Under the pieces are notes generated by a model that was given only the letters and a program-made list of their open reading frames with translations, was not told the origin of the DNA and ran no database searches. This document shows positions 37,001 through 50,523 of a DNA stretch of 64,000 bases, piece by piece; position 1 is the first letter of the stretch, and each line of letters begins with the position of its first letter. The translations under genes and the position numbers were made by a program. This stretch comes from Pelodera strongyloides (Eukaryota; Nematoda; Chromadorea; Rhabditida; Rhabditidae), in the NCBI GenBank assembly GCA_036852015.1, contig JAANDG010000446.1, positions 59,026-123,025 of the forward strand. The letters are read 5' to 3'.

Positions 37001-40000
37001 AGAGGTGCACTTTGTTTCAGTCGTTTACTTTTTTTCGTGTTTGTTCGTTGATGTTCACATTCTTTTTAATTTTAACCGCTCAATTTTTGCGTATAGATAC
37101 CCGAACACTCACTTAATGACTAATCATGTATGTGGGAGTATAATGCACAAAAAAGAACAAGATGGGAGAAACCCTTGGCAGCCTACGTCTTGTCCAGATA
37201 ATCCCTTAACACAACAATAAAATCCGCACAGGTTTCGAGTGTCGTGTAAACCCAGCTGCCTCTTTCATCGGGATCTCAAAGAACCTTTCCTTGTAGTAGT
37301 TATGCTGCCAACTTCAATTATCCTAACTGTAATCCCCGCTTTCATGGCCTTTTGTATCCTGATCCTTTAAAAAAATGTTGTAAAGTCTGTCGATAATCAC
37401 TCACACGTCTCTCTATCGTAGTTTCATTACTGTTTTGCAGTCAGTTGAGGGCAGCTCCTTTAAAATGTGTATTCTGAATCTATTACAGATGAAATACAAG
37501 AAGACACGACGGATCGGTCCTACTCCGGTGCAAACCAGAAGAATCAGTGACACTCAATCAAACAGCGATACACTCTCTTCCACAACAACATCATCCACAA
37601 CAAAGGTGCTTTCTTATGAGTTTGCCCAAACTGCAACTTGCCGTCAATTGATCTGCGGTGTAGATTGTGCGTAGTAGTAGCAGATACTTTGCATTTAATC
37701 CTAGCCACAGTAACATTCTGGGAAACCGTTTCTTATACGAACGCACAATTTTGTAAACAAGGTTCGCAAATGTTGGTCAGGATATGCTATGTGTTATCGT
37801 TGCGTAATCTACTGCCGTTTTAGAGTTCATCTTGCTCTATATCGGCTCCCGTGACATCAGCTGAAATTAGCCCTTGGGCCCGACCTAACACCACCAATAA
37901 GAATTTGATACAGGTAATGTTTGGACACGACCTCTTGATATTGTTAACAGGTTAATTACAACCTTTGAAAATGCTAACGTAAAGAACAACAAGTAAACCT
38001 ATTCCACATTTTTGGCGCACTGTTCATCTATCTTGTGGACGTAAATTGTGTTGCACATTCAATGTTGCATTTGACTTTAAAGTGTCTTTCCTTGAACTCT
38101 AATCACTTTATTTACGGCTATCACCTTGAAATCGCAAACTTTTGCACCGACTGCGTCGTAGCGCATTTCATGCTGTCTCTGTCCTTGACACTCTTTTGAC
38201 ACAAAGGCCGAGTGACCTGTTCAATCCGGATCAAGCGTCCGGTAAACTATGAAGGGGGATACTTCGCTGTGGGTAAAATGAGCTTAGCTTTAGGTAACGC
38301 TGCTAACAAGAAAAAATATGGAACTTAACAGTCGTCCACTGTAACGTTACTTTTCCAGGAACTAATTGCAATTGATCAACTCGATAAGCTCATTAATTTG
38401 AGAGGTTTGCGGATTTCGTTGCGTGAGGATGAGGCTCCGGCTCCAGCATGCCAAAGACTCTCAAGGATAGGTAGGTTGTGTTTTGCAGTAAATCAGCTGT
38501 TTTAATGTTTCCGACTGTGTCGTGACTTATCTCTTAACAATAACACGCGATATTTCTTGTGTTATCATTTCTTCTCGATTTCCATATTTCCTTCGCATTC
38601 ACCAACACACCATATCAATATGTATATTTCCATTTTGAATTACAGAGATAATTATTTAGGAGACGAAATCGTCGAGCAATTAGTGCAGTGGACCAAAAAA
38701 CTTCCCTTCTACGCTGAACTTCCTGTCGAAGTGCACACATACCTGCTGACACAGCGATGGGCTGAGCTGGTAGGTACATCACACATTGCTTAAACATGTA
38801 CTCAAACGTAAACGCTAAGTAGTTCCCTAATGTATAGCGTTTCCCTACCAGGCAGCAGTTCAAAATCCATTAACCCGACATATTTTTTTATAAATGCCTC
38901 TGATAGTCCAACAGTATAAAGTTCAATTTTAGGTACTTCTGTCCGCATGCTTTTATGCGACGTCAAGTGCCACATCGATCGAGGGTAGTCAAGTCTCAAC
39001 TACTGCTGATGAACATGAAGATGTAAGTTGTCCTGTCTAAGAAATTTTGAATCGCTCCGTTTTTAAATTTTTTAGTGATTATGTCCAAAATTGAATGATT
39101 TACTCTGCTTTTCTGCGTCCAATGCAATCTTTAGGTTTCATTTGTCGATGCGTCCGTCAATCTAAAGTTGCTGCAGAAACGCCTGAGTGCCGTCATGAAA
39201 ACACATGTTCCTTTGGATCATGTTATTAAGTAAGTCCGCAAATATCGTATCGAAGCGGTGCACAACAAATTTACACCAAACATTGCCTAAACACCAAATC
39301 TTTTCGTGATCGCATCCCGTACCAGAAGTATTGCATTTTATTGATAGTTTGCAAAAGACAATTGAGAGAAAGTAACGTAAACTTTACAGGGAGGCCGGTC
39401 CCTTGGTTGAGAAGTTCACATTTCTATTGTACACATTTTCCCGTCTGCGAATCACGACTGAGTCCTATGTGTGCCTCAAGGCAATCACTCTCCTTCATTA
39501 TGCAACGACAGGTAAGCCAGCTGCCGTATGAAAAAGAGTACTTATGGTGCTGTGAAACGTTTCTTCCACTCCTCCTTTTAGGTTATATATTTGTTAAGCA
39601 CTGTGCAAACCAATGTGTTGTGTTTCAGAAGTTGGCGAGGGCCGTGATGGAGTAGTGCGTGCCGCTTTCGTACGCAAAGTTCAAGCGATCCAGGACCAAT
39701 TCGTCAAGGCACTCCACATTCACTTGATTCAGAACGAGAATGGGGCGAGACTCAGCGATATCCTCACCTGGTTTGTGAACAGTTTTAAAGCATAAGAGTT
39801 TTAAGCGAGTGAGATACCATGCCTTGTGTGCAGCTGACTTCAAGGTTACATAATAAGTTGACTTCGTTTCTCATTTTCTGAGCAAACAGACGCAGTAAGG
39901 TCTTATTTTTGTTCTGATTCCAGGCTTCCGCTCCTTCACAACGCTTCATCTGTCCTTCTTCACTCAAAGATGTTCTATGTTCCATTCCTTATTTGCAAGA

Positions 40001-40068
40001 ACCCTCAAAGACTGTGCTCTCATCCATCACGTGGATCTTCCGACAATGAAACGCAGCCCGAACTTTAG
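31055..40068 (+). CDS. nhr-91: Nuclear hormone receptor of the Hr4/NR6A (nhr-91) group
   Basis: Transcription factor with a zinc-finger DNA-binding domain and a ligand-binding domain. Seventeen exons are fully phase-consistent (625 residues): 31055-31176, 31349-31585, 31720-31822, 32280-32346, 32500-32611, 36304-36389, 36481-36546, 36766-36827, 37489-37605, 37824-37913, 38359-38470, 38660-38769, 38933-39022, 39135-39229, 39390-39511, 39629-39770, 39924-40068 (TAG).

Residues 1-190 are Pro/Ser/Gln-rich. The DNA-binding domain starts at Cys195: [21 protein letters not shown]-box CEGCKG, second finger [14 protein letters not shown]. Its extension [11 protein letters not shown]...IYSIYKMKYKK is the hallmark of insect Hr4 and nematode NHR-91. 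The ligand-binding domain spans about 355-610, with the helix 3-5 signature [15 protein letters not shown], and ends soon after [13 protein letters not shown] with no clear AF-2 helix, as in NR6. The ATG directly follows an acceptor, so trans-splicing or a non-coding first exon is likely. Confidence 0.92.
33840..33990. other. GC-rich island inside the receptor's 3.7-kb intron
   Basis: The intron separating the two zinc-finger exons (32612-36303) contains a short block rich in GCGC (CCGCGCGCGACC, CAGCGCGCAGCGCC) unlike the AT-rich surroundings. It could be an internal promoter or enhancer, or an inserted repeat. It carries no conserved ORF. Confidence 0.4.
36851..36999. mobile_element. Fold-back MITE flanked by TTAA, in receptor intron 8
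   Basis: Nearly the whole 149 bp is an inverted repeat. It starts AAAGCGAAATGCTAGCC and ends GGCTAGCATTTCGCTTT, with CCTATGTATCCTATGCTAA arms around a short loop. TTAA flanks both sides, as at piggyBac-type insertions. A longer copy lies at 53081-53257. Confidence 0.75.
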
Positions 40069-40391
40069 GATGTGCACAATTCTACTTGTTTTCCCCCTCA
40101 AAATAGACTTGTCTTAATTTTCATAAGTTGATTACCTCTAGAAGATGTCGATTTATTCTAGGCTTAGACACCCCTTGTTTCTTTCACGCATGTTTTAATT
40201 CTCCTCTCTACTACAAATATGGTCTTTCGAATAGTGTACCGTAATTGCGTATCTATCCTACATGTATCGAGAAGTATAGATCTTTGTGTGATCAGTGCAA
40301 TGCATTCGGTTTTTATAGGGTAAATTGGAATAACGGCTCGCCACGCTATTGTTTTTGGTCGTGTATCCGTTTCTAGGGGAAAAGCTCTAGA

Positions 40392-40613
40392 TTGGCACCA
40401 CCCGCGCCCCGGTTTTTGAAACCCTTGCATATTAAAGAACAGTCATTTCGAGGACCTTTGAGGGATATGTTAAATAGGGTCCGGCCGGAGGCCGTTTGTC
40501 CACACCCTATCACACTTCTTTTTTATGCATTACAAATCGTGGCCACAGGAAACATTTCATTTCATGGTAACAAATATCACCTCATTTTTTCTGACCACCC
40601 TATGGATACCTAA
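40392..40613 (+). pseudogene. Possible DDE transposase fragment (PIF/Harbinger-like)
   Basis: A 73-codon plus-strand ORF reads LRDMLNRVRPEAVC, then ITLLFYALQIVATGNISFHG. The 'L..aL...ATG.' spacing recalls the start of PIF/Harbinger transposases. No catalytic triad or further domain is present. It lies 0.3 kb after the receptor stop, perhaps within its 3' UTR. Confidence 0.3.
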
Positions 40614-43600
40614 CATTGCGAAAAGGACATTTATTTGTAGCCATCAAAACACACCTTCCAGAGCAAATACCTAGAACTCTAATACCAACCACAAATCCAA
40701 GTTCTTTTAATTTTACAAAGCAGCACTGCATAACATCGTTGGTCATCTTCTTTCTCAATTTTCAAGTAGAAGAAATGCAAAGCTTCCTGGGAAACCATCT
40801 TCGTTTACGTTTGTCGTCCGCGAAGAACTTTTTCCGGAAGTTTTTTGTTAATTTCATATGTCCAATTCATGGGTTTCACGGGAGAACGGTGGTGAGGAGC
40901 AGCTTCTCACTATAATGTGACATTCCCATGGTGAAACTTGATGGTTTCAAACCGTTTGTCACCTAGCTTAAAACATTATAAAATCTCGAAATGACCGTTG
41001 TTTATTAGACACAAAAAGTGGGCGTTTTGAAGTTCACGCAGTGGCTGGTTGTTCGCCAGTTATACCATAAGTTACACTTTCTACTTACATTTCTGACCTG
41101 TGATTTAACAAACCCACACAAAACCAGTGAACATATTATGACTTAACGAAGACCCCAATTCTCTGTTATTATTTTCATTGTGATCGTAGCATTTTGTCAT
41201 TGAAAACGTTACCTCTTTTAAATAACTATGCATTTTCTTCTGGCTTGTAACGGAGAAGTGTAGAATTAAAATTGAATTTTATATTCTATCAGTAATCAGT
41301 AAGTCTCATCTAAAAGAACACGATTTCTACAGAAATCTAAATATGTATCTAAACTGAGAACTAGAACGCGAAACACGTCAAGTCTCATTTTTTGGTAGCA
41401 CTCTGAAATCTAATGTACCTATTAGCGAAGATGATGAACTAACTCTTTCGTTTTTGAGATTATCCATAATTCCATTTTCGAAAGCCTACAGTTCAGACTG
41501 TAAGCTACTTACGCTTAATTTCTTCCTCGTCCGGTCATTTTGTGTATTACAATAATCTATAATATTGTCATAATTGTTTCTCGTCTCTCATCTTTACAAA
41601 TATATCACTGCCTTTTGAATCCAAATATTGATCTTTGAGGCGACGAGAATGGGTGCAATTACATAATTGACAGAGCAAAGAATGAAGCGATTAATTTGCA
41701 TTTCAAACAGACAATTGCCCCGTCTTGAAGCCGCGCCTCTATCGTGCAATAACTGTGTTGTGGCGTGGTGTAGTTTTCTTTATTCGGTTTCTACAGTTTT
41801 CCGTTAGTGTTGTTATGTCCTTTCTTTCTACAAACCCAGTAAGGATTTTTTATTAGCATTCATATGAAGAAAGACTTTTATTTCATAATTGTTTGGTTCG
41901 GTCATTTCTATTATTCGTTCTCGATTGTGACGTATAAATTTAACGCCAATTGTTTTTGAGTGTAAAGTTAAACCAAAAACAGCTTTATTGAAAATGTTTC
42001 CTATATTGCATAGTCAAATTCGCGACGTTAAAGTCAAACGAAGATCTACGGAAATTCAAATTAACTATAATCTCGATAGAGGAAATTTGCTGAATATTAT
42101 ACATTCCGCTACATATTATATTTCAAAGGGAACATAATGTGTATTTATGCTAATCTAATAGTTGCTACAGCTTTTGTGCTTATAATCAACACTGTGACTA
42201 AATGTGAGTCTCAATATTAGTTGGAGATATTTGGTGACATAAACGGTGCCATTCCGATGAGCTCAGACTGATACGCAGTTTGTTTTCATCAAAAAACACA
42301 CGTCTTCCTCATGAGTACGTTAGAGTTTAGGTGGAAAAAAACATATATAGTAAACTTCCGAGTAGAGGACCTTAAAGTCTTATTCTTTTTTTGCCAATCA
42401 AAACACCATCTTCAACTATTGTTGATCATAGAATTGGAAATTTGCATATTGTCTGTGAGTAACTAATGACCAGCGTGAGAATGACTGCGATTTGGGTGCG
42501 CGGAAGTGATGTATCAAGTTCCTCAATTAAAAGAGTCCTTCAGACCGCAGAATCCTCATGAATATTCAGAAATGGATTAAGAGGGCATGAGAGCAGCGTC
42601 ATACAAAACCCACATATAAAATAACATGCGATGCTTTGGTTGTCAATAAGAGCAGCATGGTCGTCTGTCAATCTATCACTTGTTAATTTGTGAATTAAAA
42701 GAAATTAGCATGTCTAGTCATTCAGAAGCGAAAATTACAAAAGGTGTTCTGATCAACAATACCCGTTGACTATTGCCATCTTTTTTGTTTATTGACCGTA
42801 TTACTTTTTTCTGCATAGCATGGTAAAAAAATCTATGGTAAAAACGTGATTTTTACTAGACGAGAGCCATTTTCCCGACTTTGCTCTATAAACTTCCAAA
42901 AGTAGGAATGCGTGCGAAATATTAATGTTGCACTTATCAAGTCTGACAACCTTCGACCTACACGCACCAAGTTCAACGTCCGCATTTCGGCTACTTTCCA
43001 GAAAAACTAAAAATGCCTTTATTTGTTTGCTTGTCCGTTCAATTTCTTATTGTCCGCCCTTTTAGACGATGACGAAATGATGACGACATACAATAGTGTA
43101 CCAAAACCGTACTTGATACGTACACATTATATCCATAATGTTTTTATGAGAATCCACGTGGTATGTGCATGTTTGCAGCCATTCTTTCTTTTGTGTCTAC
43201 TCAAGAATCTCTAATTGTCAGCCGAAAGTTTTCCCCTCGGGGCAGAGCAGGCGCCCTCCTATAACAGTATACTGACGATCGAAATTTCTTCAAAAAGAGT
43301 TTGGCAATACAATTAACTCCACTCTTCACACGCACCTTCAGAAAGCTGTTCGTCCTCTTAGGTGTTCGTTTTTTTAAGTGATGTTTTGGGTGTCATTGTA
43401 CAACTGTGGCAAGACCATGACCATGTGCATATCTAGTAAAGACTTTATGTTTATTGTTTCGCCCTTTTAGTATCATATAGTATCCAACGAAGGGAGAACG
43501 TTCATCCAGATACAAAAAGATACCTTTCAAATGTCTGTCTGTTTCTGTGTGGTCGCTAAAGCAATTCAGACAAAAAGTCACCTCATTTCACCATTCGATG

Positions 43601-45330
43601 CAGGCTACGTGCTTTTCCTTCGTGAATTCTTGGTTTCATTTCCGTTTTCGGAAATTACAGAAATTGAAAGGAAAGGTGCCATTATTCGTGATCTGCTTAA
43701 TTAAGCTACGGGTCTTCTTCCCTTGATCAAATGGTTAACGTTTTTGCTTAAGTGGAGAACAAAACAACTGTGAAATCCATTGAGTAAATTAGTGTATGAC
43801 AAAAAAACCATACCGTTTGCGATATTGTCCATTTAAATTTCTCTAAAAGTGGTGATGATCTGGGGCACCCAGATTAAACGTAGCACCTTATTTTTGATAG
43901 AGAACCTATGATTGTGTCACTCGAAACTAGTGTACGTGCTTCATCTATATAGCTCAAAATCTATCACAAGGGTATGACCGTAATGTGTTCTAATCTTACC
44001 ATTGGCAAATTGTTATTTCCTGATTAGTTCAGCAAAAAAGCTACGTATATGCGCAAAATCATCATAAGACGCACTAAAGTATGTAATGTGATTATCAAGA
44101 ACATTTTTGATGGCAAAATAGCATACATACAGTTGTCAGTTTTTGTCACACTTTTGGGCTTGTACCTCTTATTTCCTGAGTTGTTATTTTTAACCATGTG
44201 AAGGTCTTCTCGTAATATTCACTTATTGTGTGATTTACATGCTGGCAATATGTAATTTGTGATGGCTTGATATATGGTGCCTCTCACTACAATATAACTG
44301 ACAAATTGCTGGCTTGTTTCCCTTTTCTGTGTCTTATTTGTTGGAGTAAGAGGCATGTTGAGTATGAAGCCTTAAACGACCATGTGCATATTTTCACGTT
44401 ATCCTAATAAAAATCGAGCAACCGTAAAATAATGTACCAAATGTTTTTGTAACGGTTTATTACTGCTTCAAATGTATCACTGCTTCAACGCTAGAATAAG
44501 GAATTCCAAACTAGCATTTTGTAGCACGGGTGCAGTGTTCAAAAGTGTGAGGTTGATAGAAGTGATAGCAAATATGTGAATGTAAAGAAATGACCTGAAC
44601 TTCCAGGCACTTGCGCGTTTTATCACCGATTTTAAATTTAAATGAATTGTCCTAGACGCATACATATTTTAGACCAATGCTTTCAGTAAGTTCGCGGTTT
44701 TCAGTATTCGCACTAACCAGTAAGGGCAACGGAAGATAATGAACATGTCTTTTTTTTTATGTTACCTTATGCTCGTGAACTGAAATACATGGAGGTATCA
44801 GTCTCCTAACCAAAGAGCTGACTTGTGTAGGGGGGTTTCAAGCGCGTCAATGTAAGAAGCAGCATACGTGTCGTAATGTACGGAGTGACGTGGTGTCCGA
44901 CTTTTATGCAGGAGTCAAAGCAAATGTCCGCAACGATTTTTGTTTGATACGAAATCAGTTCGGTAGCAAATATATTTCTTTAGTTTTGATGAGTTCACGA
45001 ACTCCCTTATCTCTATTCAACCCATTTCGATGTCACCTAATGGAGTACGTTTTTTTCATTGAGGACTGCGGTGGGGCTGCCAGAATTTTAGGAGATTGAA
45101 AGAGCAAAGTTTTACAGTTTGTTTTACTTTAAAAAAACGTTCAATCTTTCAAAAATGCATCAGGCTGATTGACATTTGGATAAGAACCCTCAGGAGAAGA
45201 GGAATCTTACTGAGCATCGTTAATTGAAGTTTTGCAAATCTGTAATTTTCGTGTATTTTGGGCGTGGTGTTACCGTTTGACTGATGAATGGTTTGTTATT
45301 ACATGTTCTACAATGTGGGCCAAGTGTCGT
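40614..45330. other. Gene-poor AT-rich interval
   Basis: I found no phase-consistent exon chain on either strand across about 4.7 kb. Scattered ORFs under 70 codons lack splice context and family features. Part of the left end is presumably 3' UTR of the nuclear receptor gene. Confidence 0.5.
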
Positions 45331-45403
45331 GGCTTCGTGGTGTAGTGGTTATCACGTCAGTCTTACACACTGAAGGTCGCCGGTTCGAACCCGGCCGGAG
45401 TCA
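45331..45403 (+). tRNA. tRNA-Val (anticodon TAC)
   Basis: This is a complete 73-nt cloverleaf. The acceptor stem GGCTTCG pairs with CGGAGTC (two G-U pairs), followed by discriminator A. The D arm is GTGTAGTGGTTATCAC, containing the A box. The anticodon arm TCAGT-CTTACAC-ACTGA gives anticodon TAC. The T arm GCCGGTTCGAACCCGGC has a perfect B box. There is no intron. A TTTTT tract begins at 45406 and can end Pol III transcription. It sits alone between the receptor and globin genes. Confidence 0.95.
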
Positions 45404-46022
45404 ACTTTTTCGCCGAGCCACAATTATTGATCTGCTTGTTCCTGACAACTGCGCTAAAGAATTCCTAGACTTTTGAGTGAATAGTTCATTTTATTAATTC
45501 CTATTTAATGAAACTATTATTTTTCATTCATATGCAAAATGCAAAAATGCAATGCAAAAAAAACGTGCATAATGTTGCGAGATGCTTTTTGCTTTGAGCA
45601 TTACTGCTGAAAGTCTTCAACTGTACGGCTTCGACATGTTTTAGTACTTCTCGTAGACCAAATAAAAGGCAAAAGAGTTCCATGAACTTTTTATCACTTA
45701 TCAAATAAGCAACTACATATGATAATGAAAACATACAGACATTTGTAATGCTGACGGGCCGGGTTTCTCGAAGGGTCTCATTTAGGTCAAAGTGTGTTTG
45801 TTTTTCCCTATTCGATTCCAATATGAAGTGGACGATTGTTTTCTACGGAATGTGTATTTCGTCTAAAGACACTCCTATAAATGGCCTTTTCATTTTAATG
45901 CGTACGCACTTCTTATAGCACTGTCGAAATGTGTTTCGGAATTAACTGTACTATGGCGTTCTCTTTATTTGTGCGTTTCATCTAATTCCCTTCATTTTCA
46001 GTCAGTAGTTTTCACAGTGGCT

Positions 46023-48388
46023 ATGTCTTCAACAGCTTGCTTTCACCTACACTCACCGCGAAGGGTTAGTTGTTTGCTATTTAAATATTTGCACTGTCCG
46101 AATTATAATTGTGAGTTGTTGTTTTATCCTTGTGCCAGTCTTGTTTACTATATTTTTTAATTTGCAAATTATAATTCATAATGTTACTTCATTTTCCCAC
46201 ACATTAGAATAGTGTGTTTTCAAGTGTGCAACGCATGTTTGCTTTTCTGCAAACACCTTTAAAGGTGATCCCAGGTACTGTAATGGCACGCACAATAAAA
46301 TGCATTTCAAACGAGCGGGCGCCACCTTGGCAAATTGTATATCATTGGTAGGTGACAGGGGCGGGCAGAAGGAAACGAACCTTGCGTTATAGAATTTATG
46401 AGGACACTTTGAAAAGAGTCCAAACGGAAGGCTTTCAACATCAGACAACCGTGACCAAATCATTCGTCTTGTTTAGAAATTTTAAAAATAAGAAGCATAT
46501 GACTCTTTATTGTATTAATATCGGCACAATGCCACCTTTTCAGCTTCGTATACTGTAGTGAAAGCAACCAAAGAATGGCTATAAAACTCTGCATCCGTCC
46601 CTCAGATTCTCATTTTCAATCCTTTTGTGACAACAGCTCCGCGTCCCATGTGTAGCCAGAAACTTAAAGAAATGAACAATTTTTGTTACATGAATGCATT
46701 GTGCTCTTCAGCTGTAGGGGTTTTACATAGTTGTCCCATCTTTAGTTTTCAAATCGCATAGAGCTAGAAAACATAGGTTTTTGGCTCAAAATGATACTTT
46801 AGGGTCGGTCCCCATCACCTTCGATCGTACATTTACAACACTCGAATCCACTTCCAATGGACACGCTAAACGCACACTCTCATTCAAAACCGCTGAGACG
46901 ATGCAGGTAAAAAAGGCAATACGATCAGCGTTTGTTCTTACATACGTAGTTGTCTGTGGTTATTTTATAGAAGCGTTTTAATCCATCGCTGAAAAAATAG
47001 AGCTGGATAATGCGCCGTTTATTGGGTCCGAACTGCATGTAATACGTTATTGCAAATAGGTAATTAGACCACAGACATTTTATGGAGGCAATAATGGGAT
47101 TGGGGAAAAGATCATTAGAAATGGTTTAGTATACATCCAATCTTTGTTGAATATTTATTTGCTTAGGTCGGCTTCACCTGCGCCACCTAGAGGACCAATA
47201 ATGAGCACTGAACGACAGTTGTACATCAAGTGAGACTATCTTGAATGTTTTTAAATTTTATTTTATTGCACAATATCATAATTAGGACAAATTCCAGCTG
47301 GTGTAACATCCTTTCGTTGTACACATTTTTATGCCCGTGGACATAAATATCATCGCTTAAAAATGTTGCGTGTCCAGTCTTCACAAGAGAATTGTTTATT
47401 GCCATCGACATATAATTAACTGGGCGAATGAAACCATTTTTCAGACGATCATGGCAACGTGTACCCAAATCGCAATTTGGCAATGCCCTAATTATGGAAC
47501 TGCTGTCCAAACTTGGAAGAACAACATTCGGTGACGATCCAGATGTAAGACATCATTTTGATTTTGAACGAATCAAAGTCTTTATTTGCGGCGGGTTTTG
47601 CGAGAAGTGTTCTATGTACAACGACGAATCATGGAGGTGATTTTATAGTGGCTACAACCTTTTGGTCCTGGACCATGTTTACTATTTGTTTGCTTTCGTT
47701 AGGGTTGTCTTATGTTCATTTGCTCCATTTATTCTTTTAATTATGTAAATGGGTCTTTAAGGTGCTTGTCCGTCATCAGCGTCATTTCGTCGAATTGATC
47801 CAAAATGCGGTGGACAACCTTTCTGACATCGAAACAGCACTGAAGCCTTGGCTCGATCTCCTTGGAAAGGGACATGCCGGATTTAAAATCAAGTACATCA
47901 AACCTTTGTTGAATGATTTAAAATTATACTGTTCTTAAAAACTTCAAATCAAGTGCATTTAACATTAATGCTATTTCGATGACTACCCGGCAAGCAACAT
48001 TGCATCAAACCTCTCTCGGGAATTCAAATAACTAGAGTAAAATATTCCTTATTGCAGATCGAAGCACTGGGATGCCTTCGGTGAATCGCTGATAAAGTGC
48101 ATTACTGAATGGATTGGTCCAGGCAAAACACACCGGGAAACGATCAAGGTTAGCACCTAAAAAAGGGAACAGTAGAAGTATTGTAAACCCTCACCTCACA
48201 GCGTAAGTGTTAGGCTTAGGGATGTCAAGGATATGTACACTGCGTGTAAGAATTTTGTAATATTTCAGGCCTGGATGGTTCTATCATCGTTTCTGTCAGA
48301 TCGTCTTGGGGCTGCTTCACGGTCATCAATCAACTCCCCAATGGTTACACCAAGACTTCAACTAATGACATTTATTCAACCTCAGTAG
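46023..48388 (+). CDS. Globin-domain protein
   Basis: Haem-binding globin, probably one of the many nematode glb proteins. Seven exons join in phase: 46023-46064 (ATG), 46803-46906, 47167-47229, 47445-47544, 47762-47892, 48058-48148 and 48269-48388 (TAG), giving 216 residues. A basic Ser/Pro-rich leader of about 65 residues precedes the fold. Helix A is KRSWQRVPKSQFGNALI. Helix E is HQRHFVELIQNAVDNL, with H108 or H111 near the distal E7 position. F8 is LLGKGHAGF, with proximal His141. Helices G and H are HWDAFGESLIKCI and KAWMVLSSFLSDRL. The C-D region is about 11 residues short. An alternative donor at 47578 would add exactly 11 in frame, but it is a weaker splice site. The ATG lies 21 bases after a TTTTCAG acceptor at 46001, so trans-splicing is plausible. 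Confidence 0.85.
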
Positions 48389-50523
48389 AGCCTAATATTC
48401 TCATAATAAGTCATAAACAATATTCTCTACATAGAGACATATTAATACACTCTCCTTTTATTATAGAAGAACATCCAATTTATACAAAGAGCAGCTGTGA
48501 TTTAAAAAAAAAACTATTAACCTTTCTTTCGAAAGTATTTGATACTCATGTAGTAGTTTGCTTATATGATCTCTACGGAAAACTTTGAACTGCACCACTA
48601 ATTAATAATGATACACGTTTTTATATTTATTCTCCTGTGATTTTAATAGTAAATCGATAATAAGTCTAGTCGTTTTTCCACATTTAGTCGCGTGATATAT
48701 TTTAGGCTATTATTGATGAAATCATGGCGTTTAGAGAGGATTTTGAATATTTTGGGGATGTATCTGGGCAAGCATTTTGGGATTAGACATGGGGCTCCAC
48801 TTAATATTGACTCTTGAAATGTAGTGGCTCCCTTATAATAAATAACACGTGCACTTATCGATTTACGCTTGTATTTAACTGTTAATAAACCGGGAATAAT
48901 TGTTTTTGAGTTCAGTGAAGTGTTGTTGTCTCACAAAGAAAGATCGGCACTGTTTATTTTCCCAAAATTTTCCGTCCAGTAACCACACCTCACCTCAAAA
49001 TGAGCTTATGATAAGGAGATGATCTTTCACAATATTAATGAAACAATAGAGAGAGAGATAGAGGAAACCACAGTCCTAGTCAGAGAGTCGAGACGCAATG
49101 AGTTCGGTACATATAATGGGTGTGAAGTAGGGAGAAAAGAGAAAGAGAAGTCTCAGATAAAGATTAGATAAGAGGAGTGGCTAGAGTGCATGTCATCCAG
49201 AGACTATCAGGATCATCTGCTGACTAATCAGACGCCACGGGGACGTGTAACCTGACAGGACTCTTCTCTTGCCTGAGGCTACGTCGGTCAATTAAGGAAA
49301 GCAAAGAACATCCTCTTCAGGCGTCGATAACGTAAACATTTTCCTACCTAACCCACGTGCTACCTTCCTTTGTTTTAATTTCTAAGCTTCATTCACGCAG
49401 TACATGTGATGATGTATTCTATGTGATAGATGCTGAAGTGGGGTATGCATTACCCCATTTTACCTTTCCAGGAAACCCTTTGCGTAATTGGAATCCCACA
49501 ATAAAACTTGCACTTCCCGCAGCGTATTTACAAACTACTTGTTTTTCACTATATTCACTTCCTGTATTTCTTCAAAGATTTTGCAGTAAATGGAAAGATT
49601 TCTCTCTGTTACGTGATCCTTTGCCAAGTGATATACGCACATGTGACCTTGATGGTTCTTTGTTCATATTTCAGAAAACGCTCGGGTGATTAGCACTAAA
49701 TGCGTGGTTTAATAATTCGCCCGATATGAATTTCTCACAAATATTTTACATACCTCCCGGAAATTTTACGTACAATAACTTGCAGTAACTCTTCCTTTCT
49801 TCTATGTCTGCTCTCCAATCGCCAAATATTGCCTTCAAACATTGCTCCATAACCGTTTTTAAGTGATAAATGCTTTGATTTTAACGCACATGTGTTTTCA
49901 ATATTTATGTCCCGCATGTTTAGTCCATAGAATTCCCGTATAGTGTGTACTTTATTTACTCCATTCGTTTTCTTCATATTTGTGTTATGTGTTGTTATTA
50001 TTACTCGACAAAACTGTACATTGCATTTTCTCTTGAATTTCATGTTTACGTAATAAATTATTATTAAGTATTATAATTTAGTATTTTCAGAAAGATCTAC
50101 CACAACTAATGTCGCTTGATAGTAAGTTAATTATGGTTCGATATTTACTATTTATTCGCAAATTATCTATTAATATCTCTTAATCAATTCTGGTAAAAAA
50201 GGCAAGTTCCAAATCAGCTGTTCACAACACTACACTTGATTCCTAGTTACGGCAGCACAAGGATATTTGTCAACGCTTTTTTCGAGTGTAGCTTTAACCG
50301 GTTCTAGTTTCCGCGTGCTTTGTGACTTAATTTTGTCTTTATCTAATTGTATTTACTTACAATCATTCCAATGTTCCTTATTTTTTGGCGCCTTAAGATC
50401 GAAAATAAATGCGCAGTTTTTAATATATGTGCTGTAGAGCTTGTGAGTATGTAGAAACAATCAAATAAAGCAAATAACAAAAATTTCAAATCATTAGTAA
50501 TATACTTATTGTTTTCCGGCTTC
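48389..50523. other. Intergenic between globin and MOSPD-like genes
   Basis: AATAAA at 48837, 449 bp after the globin stop, could be its poly(A) signal. A 110-codon plus-strand ORF at 49357-49689 and a 102-codon minus-strand ORF at 49735-50043 show no family features or splice partners and are not called. Confidence 0.4.

Noticed and set aside
45528..45821. 97-codon minus-strand ORF
   Set aside because: AT-rich, no family resemblance and no splice sites linking it to other exons.
49357..50043. A 110-codon plus-strand and a 102-codon minus-strand ORF
   Set aside because: No recognisable domain, no phase-compatible partner exons and no conserved features.
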